Assembly: GCA_945874155.1 (NCBI GenBank) | Contig: CAMCFO010000012.1 | Span: 1 to 64,000, forward strand | Reading direction: 5' to 3' | Source of the DNA: an uncultured Bacteroidales bacterium | Lineage (GTDB): Bacteria; Bacteroidota; Bacteroidia; Bacteroidales; UBA932 | DNA: 64,000 bases | Part shown: one piece after another, positions 44,285 to 53,877 of the stretch | Layout of the letters: each line of letters begins with the position of its first letter | Position numbering within the stretch: position 1 is the stretch's first letter | The notes under the pieces: model-generated | Seen by the model: only the letters and a program-made list of their open reading frames with translations | What the model was told of the DNA's origin: nothing | Databases searched by the model: none | Position numbers and translations under genes: made by a program

Positions 44285-45720
44285 TCTGCAAAAAAATCGT
44301 CTTTAAAATTTACCAGATATACTTTTTCCACTGCTCTTGTGAGAGCTGTATAGAGCCATTTGAGGTCTTCCGTCACAAGTTCATCCTGCCAGAAAGGATT
44401 GTCTATGAAGACGCATTTCCATTGTCCTCCCTGGGATTTGTGGCAGGTCACAGCCTCGGCGTATTTGAGCTGCAGGGCATTGTAATATTTGTCTTCCCTG
44501 ACTGCCTGCCAGCGTTTTTTCTTGGAAGCAATATGGGAATAATCGGCATCCACGCCTAAGTAAAGGGCATTCTGCTGCTCGTAGGTGAGGGATGCGGATT
44601 CGGACTGAAGTGTGTCCAGAACCACTTTCGCCGTCAGTTCCTGGTCGTCATAATCCGGAAGGGAGAGCCTTGCCGTGGCAAAATGCAGTCCGTATCTTTC
44701 CTCATAGTCCGAAATCTTCAGCAGTTTGGCTATGTCTCCGTTGGCTATATAGTCCAGTCCCTCGATTTTTTCGCAAAACTGATAACAGTTCTTGACTATC
44801 ATCAGTTTGTCTCCCCTCACCAGAGCCTCTTCCTTGAACTGTACAGTCGCCCTGACCCCGAGATTGTATTTAATTGCCCTCTTGTTGGAACGGCACAGAA
44901 TGACTGTCTCATCCTCTCCGTAACGGGAATATGCATCCGAAAGCGTTTCAATAAGGTCGCCGCCCCCTATTCTCTGAACATCCTCGAAATCACGGGTCAC
45001 AAGTCCCAATTCATCCGGAGTGTAGGACCCGTAATCGTCCCCGGCTATCATCTGCCTCAGCCTGGTGGCATTTTCAAGTATGCCTGAAGCCTTCTGCTGG
45101 CGCACCACGTCAGTAATCTGGCAGAAAATCGTGCCGCCCATCATAGCCATATATTCCCTGGACAGGGCAGGACTGCAGTCCATACCCACAGGGGGTAGCT
45201 GAGCCGAATCGCCTATAAGTATCATCTTGCAGTCCACGCCATTGCGCATAAAGGCAATAAGGTCTTCGAGCAGATTGCCCGTACCGAAGGCTGCCGTAGT
45301 ATTGCCTGCAGATGAGTCTATGCCTATTAGGGAAACCTCGTCCACCACGAAGAGGGTGTCCCTGTCTTTGTTCTGATTGAGTGAAAACTCGCCGAATCCG
45401 TCCCCCGAGACTGCCTTCTGACGGTAAATGTGCTTGTGTACGGTACTCGCTGCTCTTCCGGCGTAGCCCGACAGCACTTTTGCAGCACGGCCCGTGGGAG
45501 CCAGAAGAACTGTCTTGATTTTCAGTTCACCCAAGGTACGGATAATGGAGGAAACCGCCGTCGTCTTTCCCGTACCGGCATATCCGTTCACCACCAGTAT
45601 GTCATCATCGTCCCCGCAGAGAAAATCCGCAGCTATCCTGAAAAAGCTGTCCTGGGAGCGTGTAGGCTCGAATTTCAAGTTGGATATGAATCCGTTGTAC
45701 AAATAGTCCGCCCTTCCCAT
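44281..45720 (-). CDS. RecD-like ATP-dependent DNA helicase
   Basis: This 479-residue superfamily 1 helicase has Walker A GYAGTGKT (46-53), Walker B VVDEVSLIG, PTGRAAK, and a UvrD-like C-terminal domain with TCHKSQGGQWK and ALTRAVEKVYL. RecB/RecC partners are not adjacent, so it acts alone or as a RecD2/Pif1-type enzyme. ATG 45720 overlaps the trkH stop (TGATG); a GTG one codon earlier is an alternative. Confidence 0.88.
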   Translation of the reverse strand: MGRADYLYNGFISNLKFEPTRSQDSFFRIAADFLCGDDDDILVVNGYAGTGKTTAVSSIIRTLGELKIKTVLLAPTGRAAKVLSGYAGRAASTVHKHIYRQKAVSGDGFGEFSLNQNKDRDTLFVVDEVSLIGIDSSAGNTTAAFGTGNLLEDLIAFMRNGVDCKMILIGDSAQLPPVGMDCSPALSREYMAMMGGTIFCQITDVVRQQKASGILENATRLRQMIAGDDYGSYTPDELGLVTRDFEDVQRIGGGDLIETLSDAYSRYGEDETVILCRSNKRAIKYNLGVRATVQFKEEALVRGDKLMIVKNCYQFCEKIEGLDYIANGDIAKLLKISDYEERYGLHFATARLSLPDYDDQELTAKVVLDTLQSESASLTYEQQNALYLGVDADYSHIASKKKRWQAVREDKYYNALQLKYAEAVTCHKSQGGQWKCVFIDNPFWQDELVTEDLKWLYTALTRAVEKVYLVNFKDDFFAE

Positions 45721-47162
45721 CACTTGCCCTTTCTGTTGAAAATCATATAGATTACAATGAGGACAGGGTAAATCTCGACACGTCCCAAAAACATATTGAA
45801 AGCACTCAGCAACTTTGACACAGCCGGAAGTCCGGCCAAATCTCCGCTGCCCATCGACACGAATCCCACGTTGCCTATGCTCGCCATTTCAATCGCCAGT
45901 GAATCAGTCAAATCACTGCCGGCGATCAGAAAAATCACAACGGAAACGGCAGCCAGAAGGAGATATAGAGTTATGTACAAGATTGCGGAAGTTACGTTCT
46001 CCTCATTCACAGGGTGGTTGCCCACTCTCACAGGATAGACAGAATTGGGATGGAGGCGTTTCCTGATTTCGCATCCCATAGCCTTGACCGCAATAAGAAT
46101 TCTGTCAGTCTTGACACCTCCAGTCGTGGAACCGGAACAGGCACATTGGATGCCACAACAAAGAATCAGGAACGAGGACATCATTGGCCAGTTGAGTACG
46201 TCAGCTGTGGTGAACCCTGTGGAAGTCAGGGCGCTGACCACCTGGAAAGCACTGTCCCAAAGGGCACTTCCGACAGTATGTCCCCCTCCTGCAAAAAGTT
46301 CGCAGGCCACGAAGAAAGTCATCACCGCAACGGTAATCAGATAGAAACGCATTACCGGATGCTTGAAAACCTTGAATGAACCCGTCGTAACAAAGGTGAA
46401 AATCAGTCCGAAATGCATTCCCGCGAACAGCATAAAGAGGAAGATTATAGCTTCGATGACTCTTGAATCATAATACGCGATGGAGGCATTGCGAGTGCTG
46501 AACCCGCCTGTGGCTATGGTGCTGAAAGAATGGTTGATGGCATCGAAGAAACTCATCCCGGCTCCCCAGAGCAGCAGGGTCTCAACAACCACCAGTCCGA
46601 TATAGACCGTACACATTATGCGAACTGTGCGGGAAGAACGGTAACGGTAGCCCTCACGGCTCAGGGAAGACAATTCCAAATTGGTGATTCTCAGGCGGAA
46701 AGGACTTGATTCCGGAAGAATGAGCAGGAGGAATACTATGACTCCCAAACCCCCGATGAAATGGGTGGAAGAACGCCAGAACAGCAGGCTTTTCGGCAGA
46801 GCTTCCACATCCTTGAGTATGGAGAATCCGGTGGTGGTGTAGCCGGAAACGGACTCGAAAAAGGCGTTCACGAGGGTGAATTCGCCTCCGTAAAGCAGGT
46901 ATGGGAGCATACCGAACACGAAGGACAGCAGCCAGGATATGGTGATGATGAGGAATCCGTCAGACATCGAAATGGAGGAGGTCTTTCTCACGAAAATGAA
47001 GGGAAAGGCTCCCACAGTAAGGGTAATCAGGAAGGAAATCAGAAGGGAACTGAAGGCTTCGTCCATTCCGCCACTGAGGGAAACCACCAGGGACAAGAAC
47101 ATAAACAGGGCACTTACAAGCAGTGCCTTGCCCACATTCACCGATATGACCTTGATGTCCAT
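45720..47162 (-). CDS. TrkH-family potassium uptake protein
   Basis: This 480-residue membrane protein has four pore segments of a TrkH/KtrB channel: GYTTTGFS, ATGGFSTR, TSTGFTTA and GNVGFVSMG form the selectivity filters. No trkA or ktrA gene lies in this window, although the family usually needs a cytosolic RCK partner. It begins two bases after the HAMP-type sensor gene. Confidence 0.93.
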   Translation of the reverse strand: MDIKVISVNVGKALLVSALFMFLSLVVSLSGGMDEAFSSLLISFLITLTVGAFPFIFVRKTSSISMSDGFLIITISWLLSFVFGMLPYLLYGGEFTLVNAFFESVSGYTTTGFSILKDVEALPKSLLFWRSSTHFIGGLGVIVFLLLILPESSPFRLRITNLELSSLSREGYRYRSSRTVRIMCTVYIGLVVVETLLLWGAGMSFFDAINHSFSTIATGGFSTRNASIAYYDSRVIEAIIFLFMLFAGMHFGLIFTFVTTGSFKVFKHPVMRFYLITVAVMTFFVACELFAGGGHTVGSALWDSAFQVVSALTSTGFTTADVLNWPMMSSFLILCCGIQCACSGSTTGGVKTDRILIAVKAMGCEIRKRLHPNSVYPVRVGNHPVNEENVTSAILYITLYLLLAAVSVVIFLIAGSDLTDSLAIEMASIGNVGFVSMGSGDLAGLPAVSKLLSAFNMFLGRVEIYPVLIVIYMIFNRKGK

Positions 47163-47164
47163 TC

Positions 47165-48013
47165 CTATTGGCGCTCTTCAGATTTGGCCTTCAACAACTT
47201 GATTCTGCGTTTGAGGTCAAGATTTTCCTCAGTCAGTTCTTCCACACTCTTGCCCAGGGCTGAAACCTCGTCATCCCCTTCCGTGTCGGAGAATGCAAAG
47301 CGCTTTCCGCCAACGAGGTAGGCAGACAACCCGGCACTTATCTTCGAAACCGGGTTCACAAAATAGGAGAGGAAGAAATACAGCAGCAGAAGCACCAGCA
47401 TCAGGCCGGCTGCAACTGACACCACCCCAGGAACAATACTGCGGTAGAAACTCTCCTGGAAGGTCTCCGAATTGTATTCAAGATCCCTGTAAATCGCCTC
47501 ATTGAGTTTCTCCAGATGCATTCGGAGAATATTGAAACGGGGTTGGAGCCGCTCGAAATACCACTGTCTGGAGTCTATGAAATCAGAGGAAATCACATTC
47601 TGGAGTTCCAGAGACGTGAGCATATATGCCGAATAGGCATAGGCCACGGAATCCGCGAGCGGAAGTGCGCTGCGCAAGGTCACGGATTGCTTCAGGCTGT
47701 CGCAATGGTCGAGAAAGAGTTCCCGGTCAAGTTTGGGCAGCACATTGGTGGTCTCGTCACCTATCAGGGCCAATATCTGGAGATTGTAATTGTCGGTGAT
47801 GGTGGCAAGACGCTGTGAAAGGTTCAGACTGTTGATGTTCGATGCAATGAGGTCGGAGACATAGTTGGACATCCTCCTGTATTCCAGCACGGATATTATG
47901 CTGGAAAGCAGGAGGATGGCAGAGATGAAACTCATTCCCAGAGTGAACTTGAGTCTCATAGAAGGAGTTCTGCTGATGCGTGCCCCCAAATGTTTCTTGT
48001 GGAGTCCGAACAT
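47165..48013 (-). CDS. Two-helix membrane sensor-like protein without an output domain
   Basis: This 282-residue protein has a membrane helix near 23-43, an extracytoplasmic helical bundle of about 150 residues resembling MCP four-helix-bundle sensor domains, a second helix near 193-216, and a HAMP-like coiled segment. It ends in a basic coiled coil (NLDLKRRIKLLKAKSEERQ). No kinase, cyclase or methyl-accepting part follows. It lies between glnS (3-base gap) and trkH, so it may tune the K+ channel; this is inference. Confidence 0.7.
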   Translation of the reverse strand: MFGLHKKHLGARISRTPSMRLKFTLGMSFISAILLLSSIISVLEYRRMSNYVSDLIASNINSLNLSQRLATITDNYNLQILALIGDETTNVLPKLDRELFLDHCDSLKQSVTLRSALPLADSVAYAYSAYMLTSLELQNVISSDFIDSRQWYFERLQPRFNILRMHLEKLNEAIYRDLEYNSETFQESFYRSIVPGVVSVAAGLMLVLLLLYFFLSYFVNPVSKISAGLSAYLVGGKRFAFSDTEGDDEVSALGKSVEELTEENLDLKRRIKLLKAKSEERQ

Positions 48014-48016
48014 CGT

Positions 48017-49693
48017 TTAGAATTTGAATGAGTCTTTCAGGGCTGTCGTCTTGTTGAACACAGGATGCTCAGCTGTGCTGTCCGGGTCCTTGAAGAAATA
48101 GCCCGTCCTTTCGAACTGCACGGCAAGTCCGGAATTGTCTTCCAGAAGGGCAGGCTCGGCATAGCCTTTCACCACCTGCAGGGAGTCAGGGTTGAGATAG
48201 TCCTTATAGTCCTTGCCTTCTGGTATGCCACCCATATCAGGCTCAAGGAAGAGTTTGTCGTAGTTACGCACCTCAAGTTCCTTTGCATAGGCCTCGCTCA
48301 CCCAATGAATGGTACCCTTTACGGAACGCCACTCACCGGAACCCGGCCTTGTGGAAGGGTCTATGGTGCAGCGGATTTCGGTGATATTGCCCTCGGCATC
48401 CTTCACCACCTCTTCGCACTTTATAATATAGGTATATTTCAGACGCACTTCCCCGCCCGGTTTGAGACGGAAATACTTCTTCGGCGGTTCCTCCATAAAG
48501 TCGCTCCTTTCTATGAGCAGGCTGCCAGTGAACGGAACCTTGCGGGAAGGGCCTTCCGGATCTGCTGGATTGAGAGGAGCATCGAACCACTCCACCTTGC
48601 CCTCTTCCCAGTTCGTAATGGTGAGTTTTACAGGGTCCAGCACTGCCATATATCTGTTGGCCCTTTCATTGAGATCCTGGCGCACGCACCACTCAAGCAA
48701 CTGCAAATCAATAAGTTGCTCCCTCTTTGCAAGCCCCACTTTATCCACGAACATCTTAATTGCCTCAGGAGTATATCCCCTTCTGCGTATTCCACATATT
48801 GTAGGCATACGGGGATCGTCCCAACCGCTGACATAGTGGTTTTTGACCAGTTCGAGCAGTTTGCGCTTGCTCATCACGGTGTAGGTGAGATTAAGCCTTG
48901 CAAATTCGTACTGATGAGAAGGGAAAATGCCCAATGTCTCAATGAACCAGTCATAGAGCGGACGGTGCACGTCGAATTCCAGCGTGCAGATGGAATGGGT
49001 GATATGCTCGATGGAGTCGCACTGGCCATGGGTATAATCGTACATAGGATAGATGCACCATTTGTCGCCGGTACGGTGATGGGAAGCGTGGACTATACGG
49101 TACATAATCGGGTCCCTGAACATCATATTTTTGTGCGCCATATCGATTTTTGCGCGCAGGACCTTCTCCCCGTCAGCATATTTGCCATCCCTCATTTCCC
49201 TGAAAAGGCGCAGGTTCTCTTCAACGCTCCTGTCCCTGTACGGACTGTTCTTGCCAGGCTCGTTCACCGTTCCCCTACCGATACGGATTTCTTCCTGAGA
49301 CTGGTCGTCCACATAGGCCAGACCCTTGCGTATGAGTTCTTCAGCCCACTCGTAGAGCTGCTCGAAATAGTCGGAAGCGTATCTCTCCTCAGCCCATTGG
49401 AACCCGAGCCATTTGATGTCTTCCTTTATGGAATCCACATATTCCGTATCCTCCTTAACAGGATTGGTGTCATCAAAACGGAGATTTGTCTTTCCGCCGT
49501 ACTTCAGGGCGAGACCGAAATTGGTGCATATACTCTTGGCATGTCCTATGTGCAGGTAACCATTGGGCTCCGGAGGGAAACGTGTGATTATGCTATCATA
49601 TTTTCCGGAGGCCAGATCAGCCTCGATGATTTCTTCGAGAAAGTTCAGCTGCCTCGGCTCTTCAGCCACCGGCACTTTGTTATTGTCTTCCAT
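48017..49693 (-). CDS. glnS: Glutaminyl-tRNA synthetase
   Basis: This class I synthetase charges tRNA-Gln (558 residues). The HIGH motif is at 48-51 in YLHIGHAKSI, the KMSKS-like motif is MSKRKL near 273, and the C-terminal anticodon-binding beta barrels follow. The ATG at 49693 is preferred over a longer TTG-initiated frame. It heads the operon. Confidence 0.96.
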   Translation of the reverse strand: MEDNNKVPVAEEPRQLNFLEEIIEADLASGKYDSIITRFPPEPNGYLHIGHAKSICTNFGLALKYGGKTNLRFDDTNPVKEDTEYVDSIKEDIKWLGFQWAEERYASDYFEQLYEWAEELIRKGLAYVDDQSQEEIRIGRGTVNEPGKNSPYRDRSVEENLRLFREMRDGKYADGEKVLRAKIDMAHKNMMFRDPIMYRIVHASHHRTGDKWCIYPMYDYTHGQCDSIEHITHSICTLEFDVHRPLYDWFIETLGIFPSHQYEFARLNLTYTVMSKRKLLELVKNHYVSGWDDPRMPTICGIRRRGYTPEAIKMFVDKVGLAKREQLIDLQLLEWCVRQDLNERANRYMAVLDPVKLTITNWEEGKVEWFDAPLNPADPEGPSRKVPFTGSLLIERSDFMEEPPKKYFRLKPGGEVRLKYTYIIKCEEVVKDAEGNITEIRCTIDPSTRPGSGEWRSVKGTIHWVSEAYAKELEVRNYDKLFLEPDMGGIPEGKDYKDYLNPDSLQVVKGYAEPALLEDNSGLAVQFERTGYFFKDPDSTAEHPVFNKTTALKDSFKF

Positions 49694-49731
49694 AAAGCGT
49701 AAGTTTGTATTTTGTTTAAGCAAATATCTCG

Positions 49732-49739
49732 CAAATATA
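49732..49739 (-). promoter_or_regulatory. Putative -7 element (TATATTTG) for the glnS operon
   Basis: A perfect -7 motif 39-46 bases before the ATG on the minus strand. It lies close to a divergent -7 motif at 49751. Confidence 0.5.
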
Positions 49740-49750
49740 GGGATTTTTAG

Positions 49751-49758
49751 TATTTTTG
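49751..49758 (+). promoter_or_regulatory. Putative -7 element (TATTTTTG) for yicC
   Basis: This lies 30 bases before the yicC ATG. The -33 region is unclear. Confidence 0.4.
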
Positions 49759-49787
49759 CACCTGTTTAAAGACATCTATTTTAATAT

Positions 49788-50678
49788 ATGGCACAACTAC
49801 AGTCTATGACAGGGTATGGAAAATCCATACTTGAACTGGAAAACGGACGACTTACTTTTGAAATAAAGACCGTGAACGGCAAGAATGCGGACATCAACAT
49901 CAAGAGCCAGATTCTGCCGAAAGACAAAGAACTGATTGTCAGACAATACATTGCGCAAGAGCTTCACAGAGGCAGCATAGACTTTTTCATTAATTGGCAG
50001 CCCAACGTAAGCGACAACGAAAGCGGAATAGACAGCGTCAAAATACTGGACTACTTCAAAACCCTCAAGTCCCTGCGTTCTCAGTTGCCACCCGAAGAAC
50101 ACGGGATTTTCATCGAACTCCTGCCTTCGCTGATGAGGATGCCAGAGGTCATTCCGGCTCAGAAGAGGGTGGAAATCATCAACGAAGACAATTGGGACAG
50201 GGCATTCAACTGCATAAAGGAGGCAGTGGCGAATACGGTTTCCTACAGGGTACGGGAAGGTCAGGTGCTGAAGGAGGACGTGACTGCGAAGGTGAACCGC
50301 ATCCTGCAGATCTCCCGTGAAGTGGAAACATACGAGCAGGAAAGGATTGCTGCAATAAGGGAAAAAATTTTGAGCCGTTTTGCAGAACTCAAACTGGAGG
50401 TGGACAGCAACCGTCTGGAGCAGGAGATGATGTTCTATATCGAGAAACTGGACATCAACGAAGAAAGGGTGAGATTGCGTCAGCATTGCGCATATTTCCT
50501 TGAGACTCTCGAAAATGAAGATTTCCCCGGACGTAAACTGGGCTTCATTGCACAGGAAATGGGAAGGGAAATCAACACCACCGGTTCAAAGTCCAACCAC
50601 GTGCAGATGCAGCAGCTTGTGGTGAAGATGAAGGATGAACTTGAAAAAATCAAGGAGCAGTCGCTGAATATACTTTAG
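49788..50678 (+). CDS. YicC-family endoribonuclease
   Basis: This 296-residue protein has an N-terminal YicC domain (SMTGYGKS at residues 5-12) and a C-terminal DUF1732 domain with the metal-binding pattern LDINEERVRLRQH and KSNHVQMQQLVVKMKDELEKIKEQSLNI. YicC homologues are recently characterised RNases. The usual neighbour gmk is not present; a SemiSWEET gene follows instead. Confidence 0.92.
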   Translation: MAQLQSMTGYGKSILELENGRLTFEIKTVNGKNADINIKSQILPKDKELIVRQYIAQELHRGSIDFFINWQPNVSDNESGIDSVKILDYFKTLKSLRSQLPPEEHGIFIELLPSLMRMPEVIPAQKRVEIINEDNWDRAFNCIKEAVANTVSYRVREGQVLKEDVTAKVNRILQISREVETYEQERIAAIREKILSRFAELKLEVDSNRLEQEMMFYIEKLDINEERVRLRQHCAYFLETLENEDFPGRKLGFIAQEMGREINTTGSKSNHVQMQQLVVKMKDELEKIKEQSLNIL

Positions 50679-50743
50679 GGAAGCTGCTCATCAACAATAA
50701 CTTGAGTTTCGCAAATGCGGAACTTGAATAACACTATAATTTT

Positions 50744-51019
50744 ATGTCAGATACAATAGTTGAAATCATAGGTTACACGGCCACCCTTACACTTTTGCTC
50801 GGGTACCTGCCGCAGACCTTCCACACAATCAAAACACGCAAGACTGACGATATTGCCCTTGGAACCTTCCTGTTTATGGGTCTGGGTTCAGTGCTGTTCA
50901 GCATCTACGGTATAATCATCCACAATTGGCCTATGACCATAGCCAACGGGGTGACGACCGTCTGCAGCGCAATAATCTTCGGCATCAAGATGTACAACGA
51001 CCACTTCAAAAAGAAATGA
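50744..51019 (+). CDS. SemiSWEET sugar transporter
   Basis: This 91-residue protein with three membrane helices forms a dimer that carries sugars. The PQ-loop signature is GYLPQT (Pro23-Gln24), and TDDIALGTFLFMG and NWPMTIANG are typical. The gap to yicC (65 bases) contains a weak stem (AGTTTCGC / GCGGAACT). The sugar is unknown. Confidence 0.92.
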   Translation: MSDTIVEIIGYTATLTLLLGYLPQTFHTIKTRKTDDIALGTFLFMGLGSVLFSIYGIIIHNWPMTIANGVTTVCSAIIFGIKMYNDHFKKK

Positions 51020-51024
51020 AACAC

Positions 51025-51055
51025 GGGTGATTCTTGCAAAAGAGTCACCTTTTTT
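51025..51055 (+). terminator. Terminator after the SemiSWEET gene
   Basis: GGTGATTCTT, a short loop, AAGAGTCACC and T6 form a 10-bp stem with one G-T pair. A second copy of the 3' arm and T tract (GAAAGAGTCACCCTTTTT) follows 26 bases later, just before guaB, without its own left arm. Confidence 0.75.
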
Positions 51056-51093
51056 AATTTTTTGAAAGAGTCACCCTTTTTAATATTTTACCT

Positions 51094-52230
51094 ATGTCCT
51101 TCGAAAAAGAACGCATTGATTTTCTGGCACTCACGTTTGATGACGTACTCCTTGTCCCGTCCTATTCTGAAGTGCTTCCGAGAGAAGTGAGCACCAGGGC
51201 CCGCTTTTCACGCAACATTCTTCTCAACATCCCCGTAGTCTCGGCAGCTATGGACACAGTCACAGAGGCCGATATGGCCATCGCACTTGCCCGCAAAGGC
51301 GGTATTGGAGTGATTCACAAGAATATGAGCATTGAGGCTCAGGCCTCTCTCGTCCGGCAGGTGAAGGAAGCCGGATATGAGGGCGAGAAGATACCCTGCA
51401 CGGATGCAGCTGGAAGACTGAGGGTTGCGGCAGGAATAGGAATCACGGGTGATGCCCTGCTGAGGACAACCGCTGTGGTTGAGGCAGGAGCGGATGCCAT
51501 CGTATTGGATTCCGCACACGGCGATTCCCAAGGGGTGATTGAAACCCTCAAAAGAGTTAAGGCGGGATTTCCGGACCTGGACGTGGTCGTGGGAAACATT
51601 GCCACTGAAGATGCAGCAAGACGCCTGATGGAAGCTGGAGCGGACTCACTGAAAGTCGGAATAGGACCAGGTTCCATCTGCACCACACGCATCATTGCAG
51701 GTGTGGGAGTGCCGCAGATATCAGCCATTTATGAAATCTACAAGGCAGCAGCCGGTTCTGGAGTGCCTGTCATCGGGGACGGAGGACTGAGATATTCCGG
51801 AGACATAGTCAAGGCCCTTGCAGCCGGAGCCGATTGCGTGATGATTGGTTCTATGTTCGCCGGAACTGACGAGGCCCCGGGAGCAATCATCGAGGATGGC
51901 GGTAAGAAATACAAAGCCTACAGGGGAATGGGTTCGGTGGATGCAATGAAGGCCGGGTCCAGGGACAGATATTTCCAGGACGGTGAAGACAGCACCAAGA
52001 AACTGGTTCCGGAAGGAGTGGTTGCCCGAGTTCCCTACAAGGGCAGCGTCAGGGATATCATCTATCAGCTGGTGGGCGGAATACGATCCGGAATGGGCTA
52101 TTGCGGGGCTGCCGACATCGAAGCCCTTCACCGTGCAAGGTTCGTCCGCATCACGGCCAACGGACTCGTGGAGAACCACCCTCACGACATCACCATTGCA
52201 GCAGATTCACCCAACTATCACAGAAAATGA
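51094..52230 (+). CDS. guaB: IMP dehydrogenase lacking the CBS (Bateman) module
   Basis: This enzyme oxidises IMP to XMP with NAD, the first committed GMP step. It is 378 residues, about 110 shorter than the normal bacterial form. The core is complete: [28 protein letters not shown] with the catalytic Cys196, [34 protein letters not shown] and the [14 protein letters not shown] flap. The sequence passes from [10 protein letters not shown] to [11 protein letters not shown] over about 20 residues where the two CBS domains should be, so allosteric ATP/GTP control through that module is absent. It overlaps guaA by four bases. Confidence 0.95.
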   Translation: MSFEKERIDFLALTFDDVLLVPSYSEVLPREVSTRARFSRNILLNIPVVSAAMDTVTEADMAIALARKGGIGVIHKNMSIEAQASLVRQVKEAGYEGEKIPCTDAAGRLRVAAGIGITGDALLRTTAVVEAGADAIVLDSAHGDSQGVIETLKRVKAGFPDLDVVVGNIATEDAARRLMEAGADSLKVGIGPGSICTTRIIAGVGVPQISAIYEIYKAAAGSGVPVIGDGGLRYSGDIVKALAAGADCVMIGSMFAGTDEAPGAIIEDGGKKYKAYRGMGSVDAMKAGSRDRYFQDGEDSTKKLVPEGVVARVPYKGSVRDIIYQLVGGIRSGMGYCGAADIEALHRARFVRITANGLVENHPHDITIAADSPNYHRK

Positions 52231-53756
52231 CTGAAAAAATCACCATCATCGACTTCGGATCACAATATACCCAGCTCATTGCCCGCCGGGTCAGGGAGTT
52301 GAATGTCTATAGCGAAATTGTTCCCCATTTCCGGTTTGAGGGCATTGACAAACAGACCAAAGGCCTGATTCTTAGCGGGAGTCCCTGCTCAGTGAGGCAG
52401 GACAATGCCCCACAGGTGTGTCTGGAAGGCATAAGGGGCAGTATCCCCGTCCTGGGCATCTGCTACGGAGCACAATTGCTGGCATCCATATCAGGAGGCA
52501 ATGTGGAGAACTCCCCTTCCCGGGAATACGGGCGCGCGAATGTCACCATCAAGGATGCTTCGGACCCCCTCTTGAGGGGATTGTCAGAGACTTCACAAGT
52601 CTGGATGTCCCACGGAGACACCATTACCAGCCTTCCCAAAGGTTTGAAAATCATTGCATCCACAGAGGATGTACCCGTGGCGGCCTACCGCTTTTCCGGA
52701 GAGCAGACCTGGGGATTGCAGTTCCATCCGGAAGTCGTCCACAGCACTGAGGGAGCCCGTATTCTCTCCAATTTCGTCACCGGCATTTGCGGCTGCAAGG
52801 GAGAATGGACAGGAGAATCCTTCATCCAGAGTTGCGTAACGGAACTGCGCAGTCAATTGGGCGAAGACGAAGTGGTGCTCGGACTTTCCGGCGGTGTGGA
52901 CTCGTCCGTGGCTGCCGTATTGTTGCACAAGGCAATAGGCAAACGCCTGCATTGCATATTCGTGGACTCGGGACTGCTGCGCAAGAACGAGGTTTGCGAT
53001 GTTATGGATTCCTACGGCAATATGGGACTGGATGTAACGGTTGCAGATGCTTCTGATAAATTCCTGGCCGACCTTGCAGGAGTCACCGATCCTGAGACAA
53101 AACGCAGAATCATAGGCAGGGACTTTGTGGAAGTATTTGAGCAAGAAGCACATAAGTTCAGAAATGTAAAATGGCTCGGACAGGGTACCATTTATCCGGA
53201 TGTTGTGGAATCGGCCAAGGTGAACGGCACCGCAACAGTAATCAAATCGCATCACAATGTGGGCGGATTGCCGGAAAAGATGGGTCTGAAGGTAGTGGAA
53301 CCTCTGCGTATGCTCTTCAAGGACGAAGTGAGAAAAATCGGTCTTGCACTGGGCATAGATTCAAGGCTCATAAGAAGGCATCCATTTCCGGGACCTGGAC
53401 TGGCAATCAGGATTATAGGTGAAGTGACCAGGGAGAAATTGGAAACACTCCGCGAGGCTGACGCGATATTCATAGACAGTCTGCGTAAATACGGACTCTA
53501 CGACAGCATCTGGCAGGCCGGGACCATTCTTCTGCCTGTGCGCAGCGTGGGAGTGATGGGTGACGAAAGGACTTATGAGAACTGCGTGGCCCTCAGGGCT
53601 GTCACCTCGGTGGACGGAATGACTGCAGATTGGGCCAGAATCCCGCACGAAGCCCTCTCTGCCATATCATCCGAGATAATCAACAAGGTGAAGGGAGTGA
53701 ACAGGGTGGTCTATGACATATCCTCAAAACCGCCTGCAACCATAGAATGGGAATAG
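52227..53756 (+). CDS. guaA: GMP synthase (glutamine-hydrolysing)
   Basis: This converts XMP to GMP using glutamine and ATP (509 residues). The amidotransferase domain has [10 protein letters not shown] with Cys79 and [12 protein letters not shown] (His and Glu of the triad). The PP-loop is [12 protein letters not shown], and [12 protein letters not shown] and the C-terminal [10 protein letters not shown] are canonical. ATG 52227 overlaps the guaB stop (ATGA); a longer frame from 52101 is an overlap artefact. Confidence 0.97.
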   Translation: MTEKITIIDFGSQYTQLIARRVRELNVYSEIVPHFRFEGIDKQTKGLILSGSPCSVRQDNAPQVCLEGIRGSIPVLGICYGAQLLASISGGNVENSPSREYGRANVTIKDASDPLLRGLSETSQVWMSHGDTITSLPKGLKIIASTEDVPVAAYRFSGEQTWGLQFHPEVVHSTEGARILSNFVTGICGCKGEWTGESFIQSCVTELRSQLGEDEVVLGLSGGVDSSVAAVLLHKAIGKRLHCIFVDSGLLRKNEVCDVMDSYGNMGLDVTVADASDKFLADLAGVTDPETKRRIIGRDFVEVFEQEAHKFRNVKWLGQGTIYPDVVESAKVNGTATVIKSHHNVGGLPEKMGLKVVEPLRMLFKDEVRKIGLALGIDSRLIRRHPFPGPGLAIRIIGEVTREKLETLREADAIFIDSLRKYGLYDSIWQAGTILLPVRSVGVMGDERTYENCVALRAVTSVDGMTADWARIPHEALSAISSEIINKVKGVNRVVYDISSKPPATIEWE

Positions 53757-53757
53757 A

Positions 53758-53808
53758 CGGCGTCAGTCCTTGGGAACGATTATTGCGGAGTCATTGCGCC
53801 GTTTTTTG
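53758..53808 (+). terminator. Possible terminator after guaA
   Basis: ACGGCG just after the guaA stop pairs with CGCCGT at 53799-53804, followed by T6. The stem is short and the loop long (35 bases), so it is tentative. Confidence 0.4.
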
Positions 53809-53830
53809 GGAAACAGTCATCTGTTTCAGT

Positions 53831-53838
53831 TATTTTTG
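53831..53838 (+). promoter_or_regulatory. Putative -7 element (TATTTTTG) for the GH3 gene
   Basis: This lies 40 bases before the ATG. TTTG at 53805-53808 is 22 bases upstream, one base beyond the usual spacing. Confidence 0.45.
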
Positions 53839-53877
53839 GTCTGATGCACACAGGCCTCACCTAAGAATATAAAAAAA

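Noticed and set aside
48065..49702. 545-codon open frame antisense to glnS
   Set aside because: It lies wholly opposite a conserved synthetase, has no recognisable domain, and its composition reflects the codon bias of glnS.
53758..53877. Small RNA gene between guaA and GH3
   Set aside because: Only a weak long-loop stem and a -7 motif; nothing beyond a terminator and promoter is supported.
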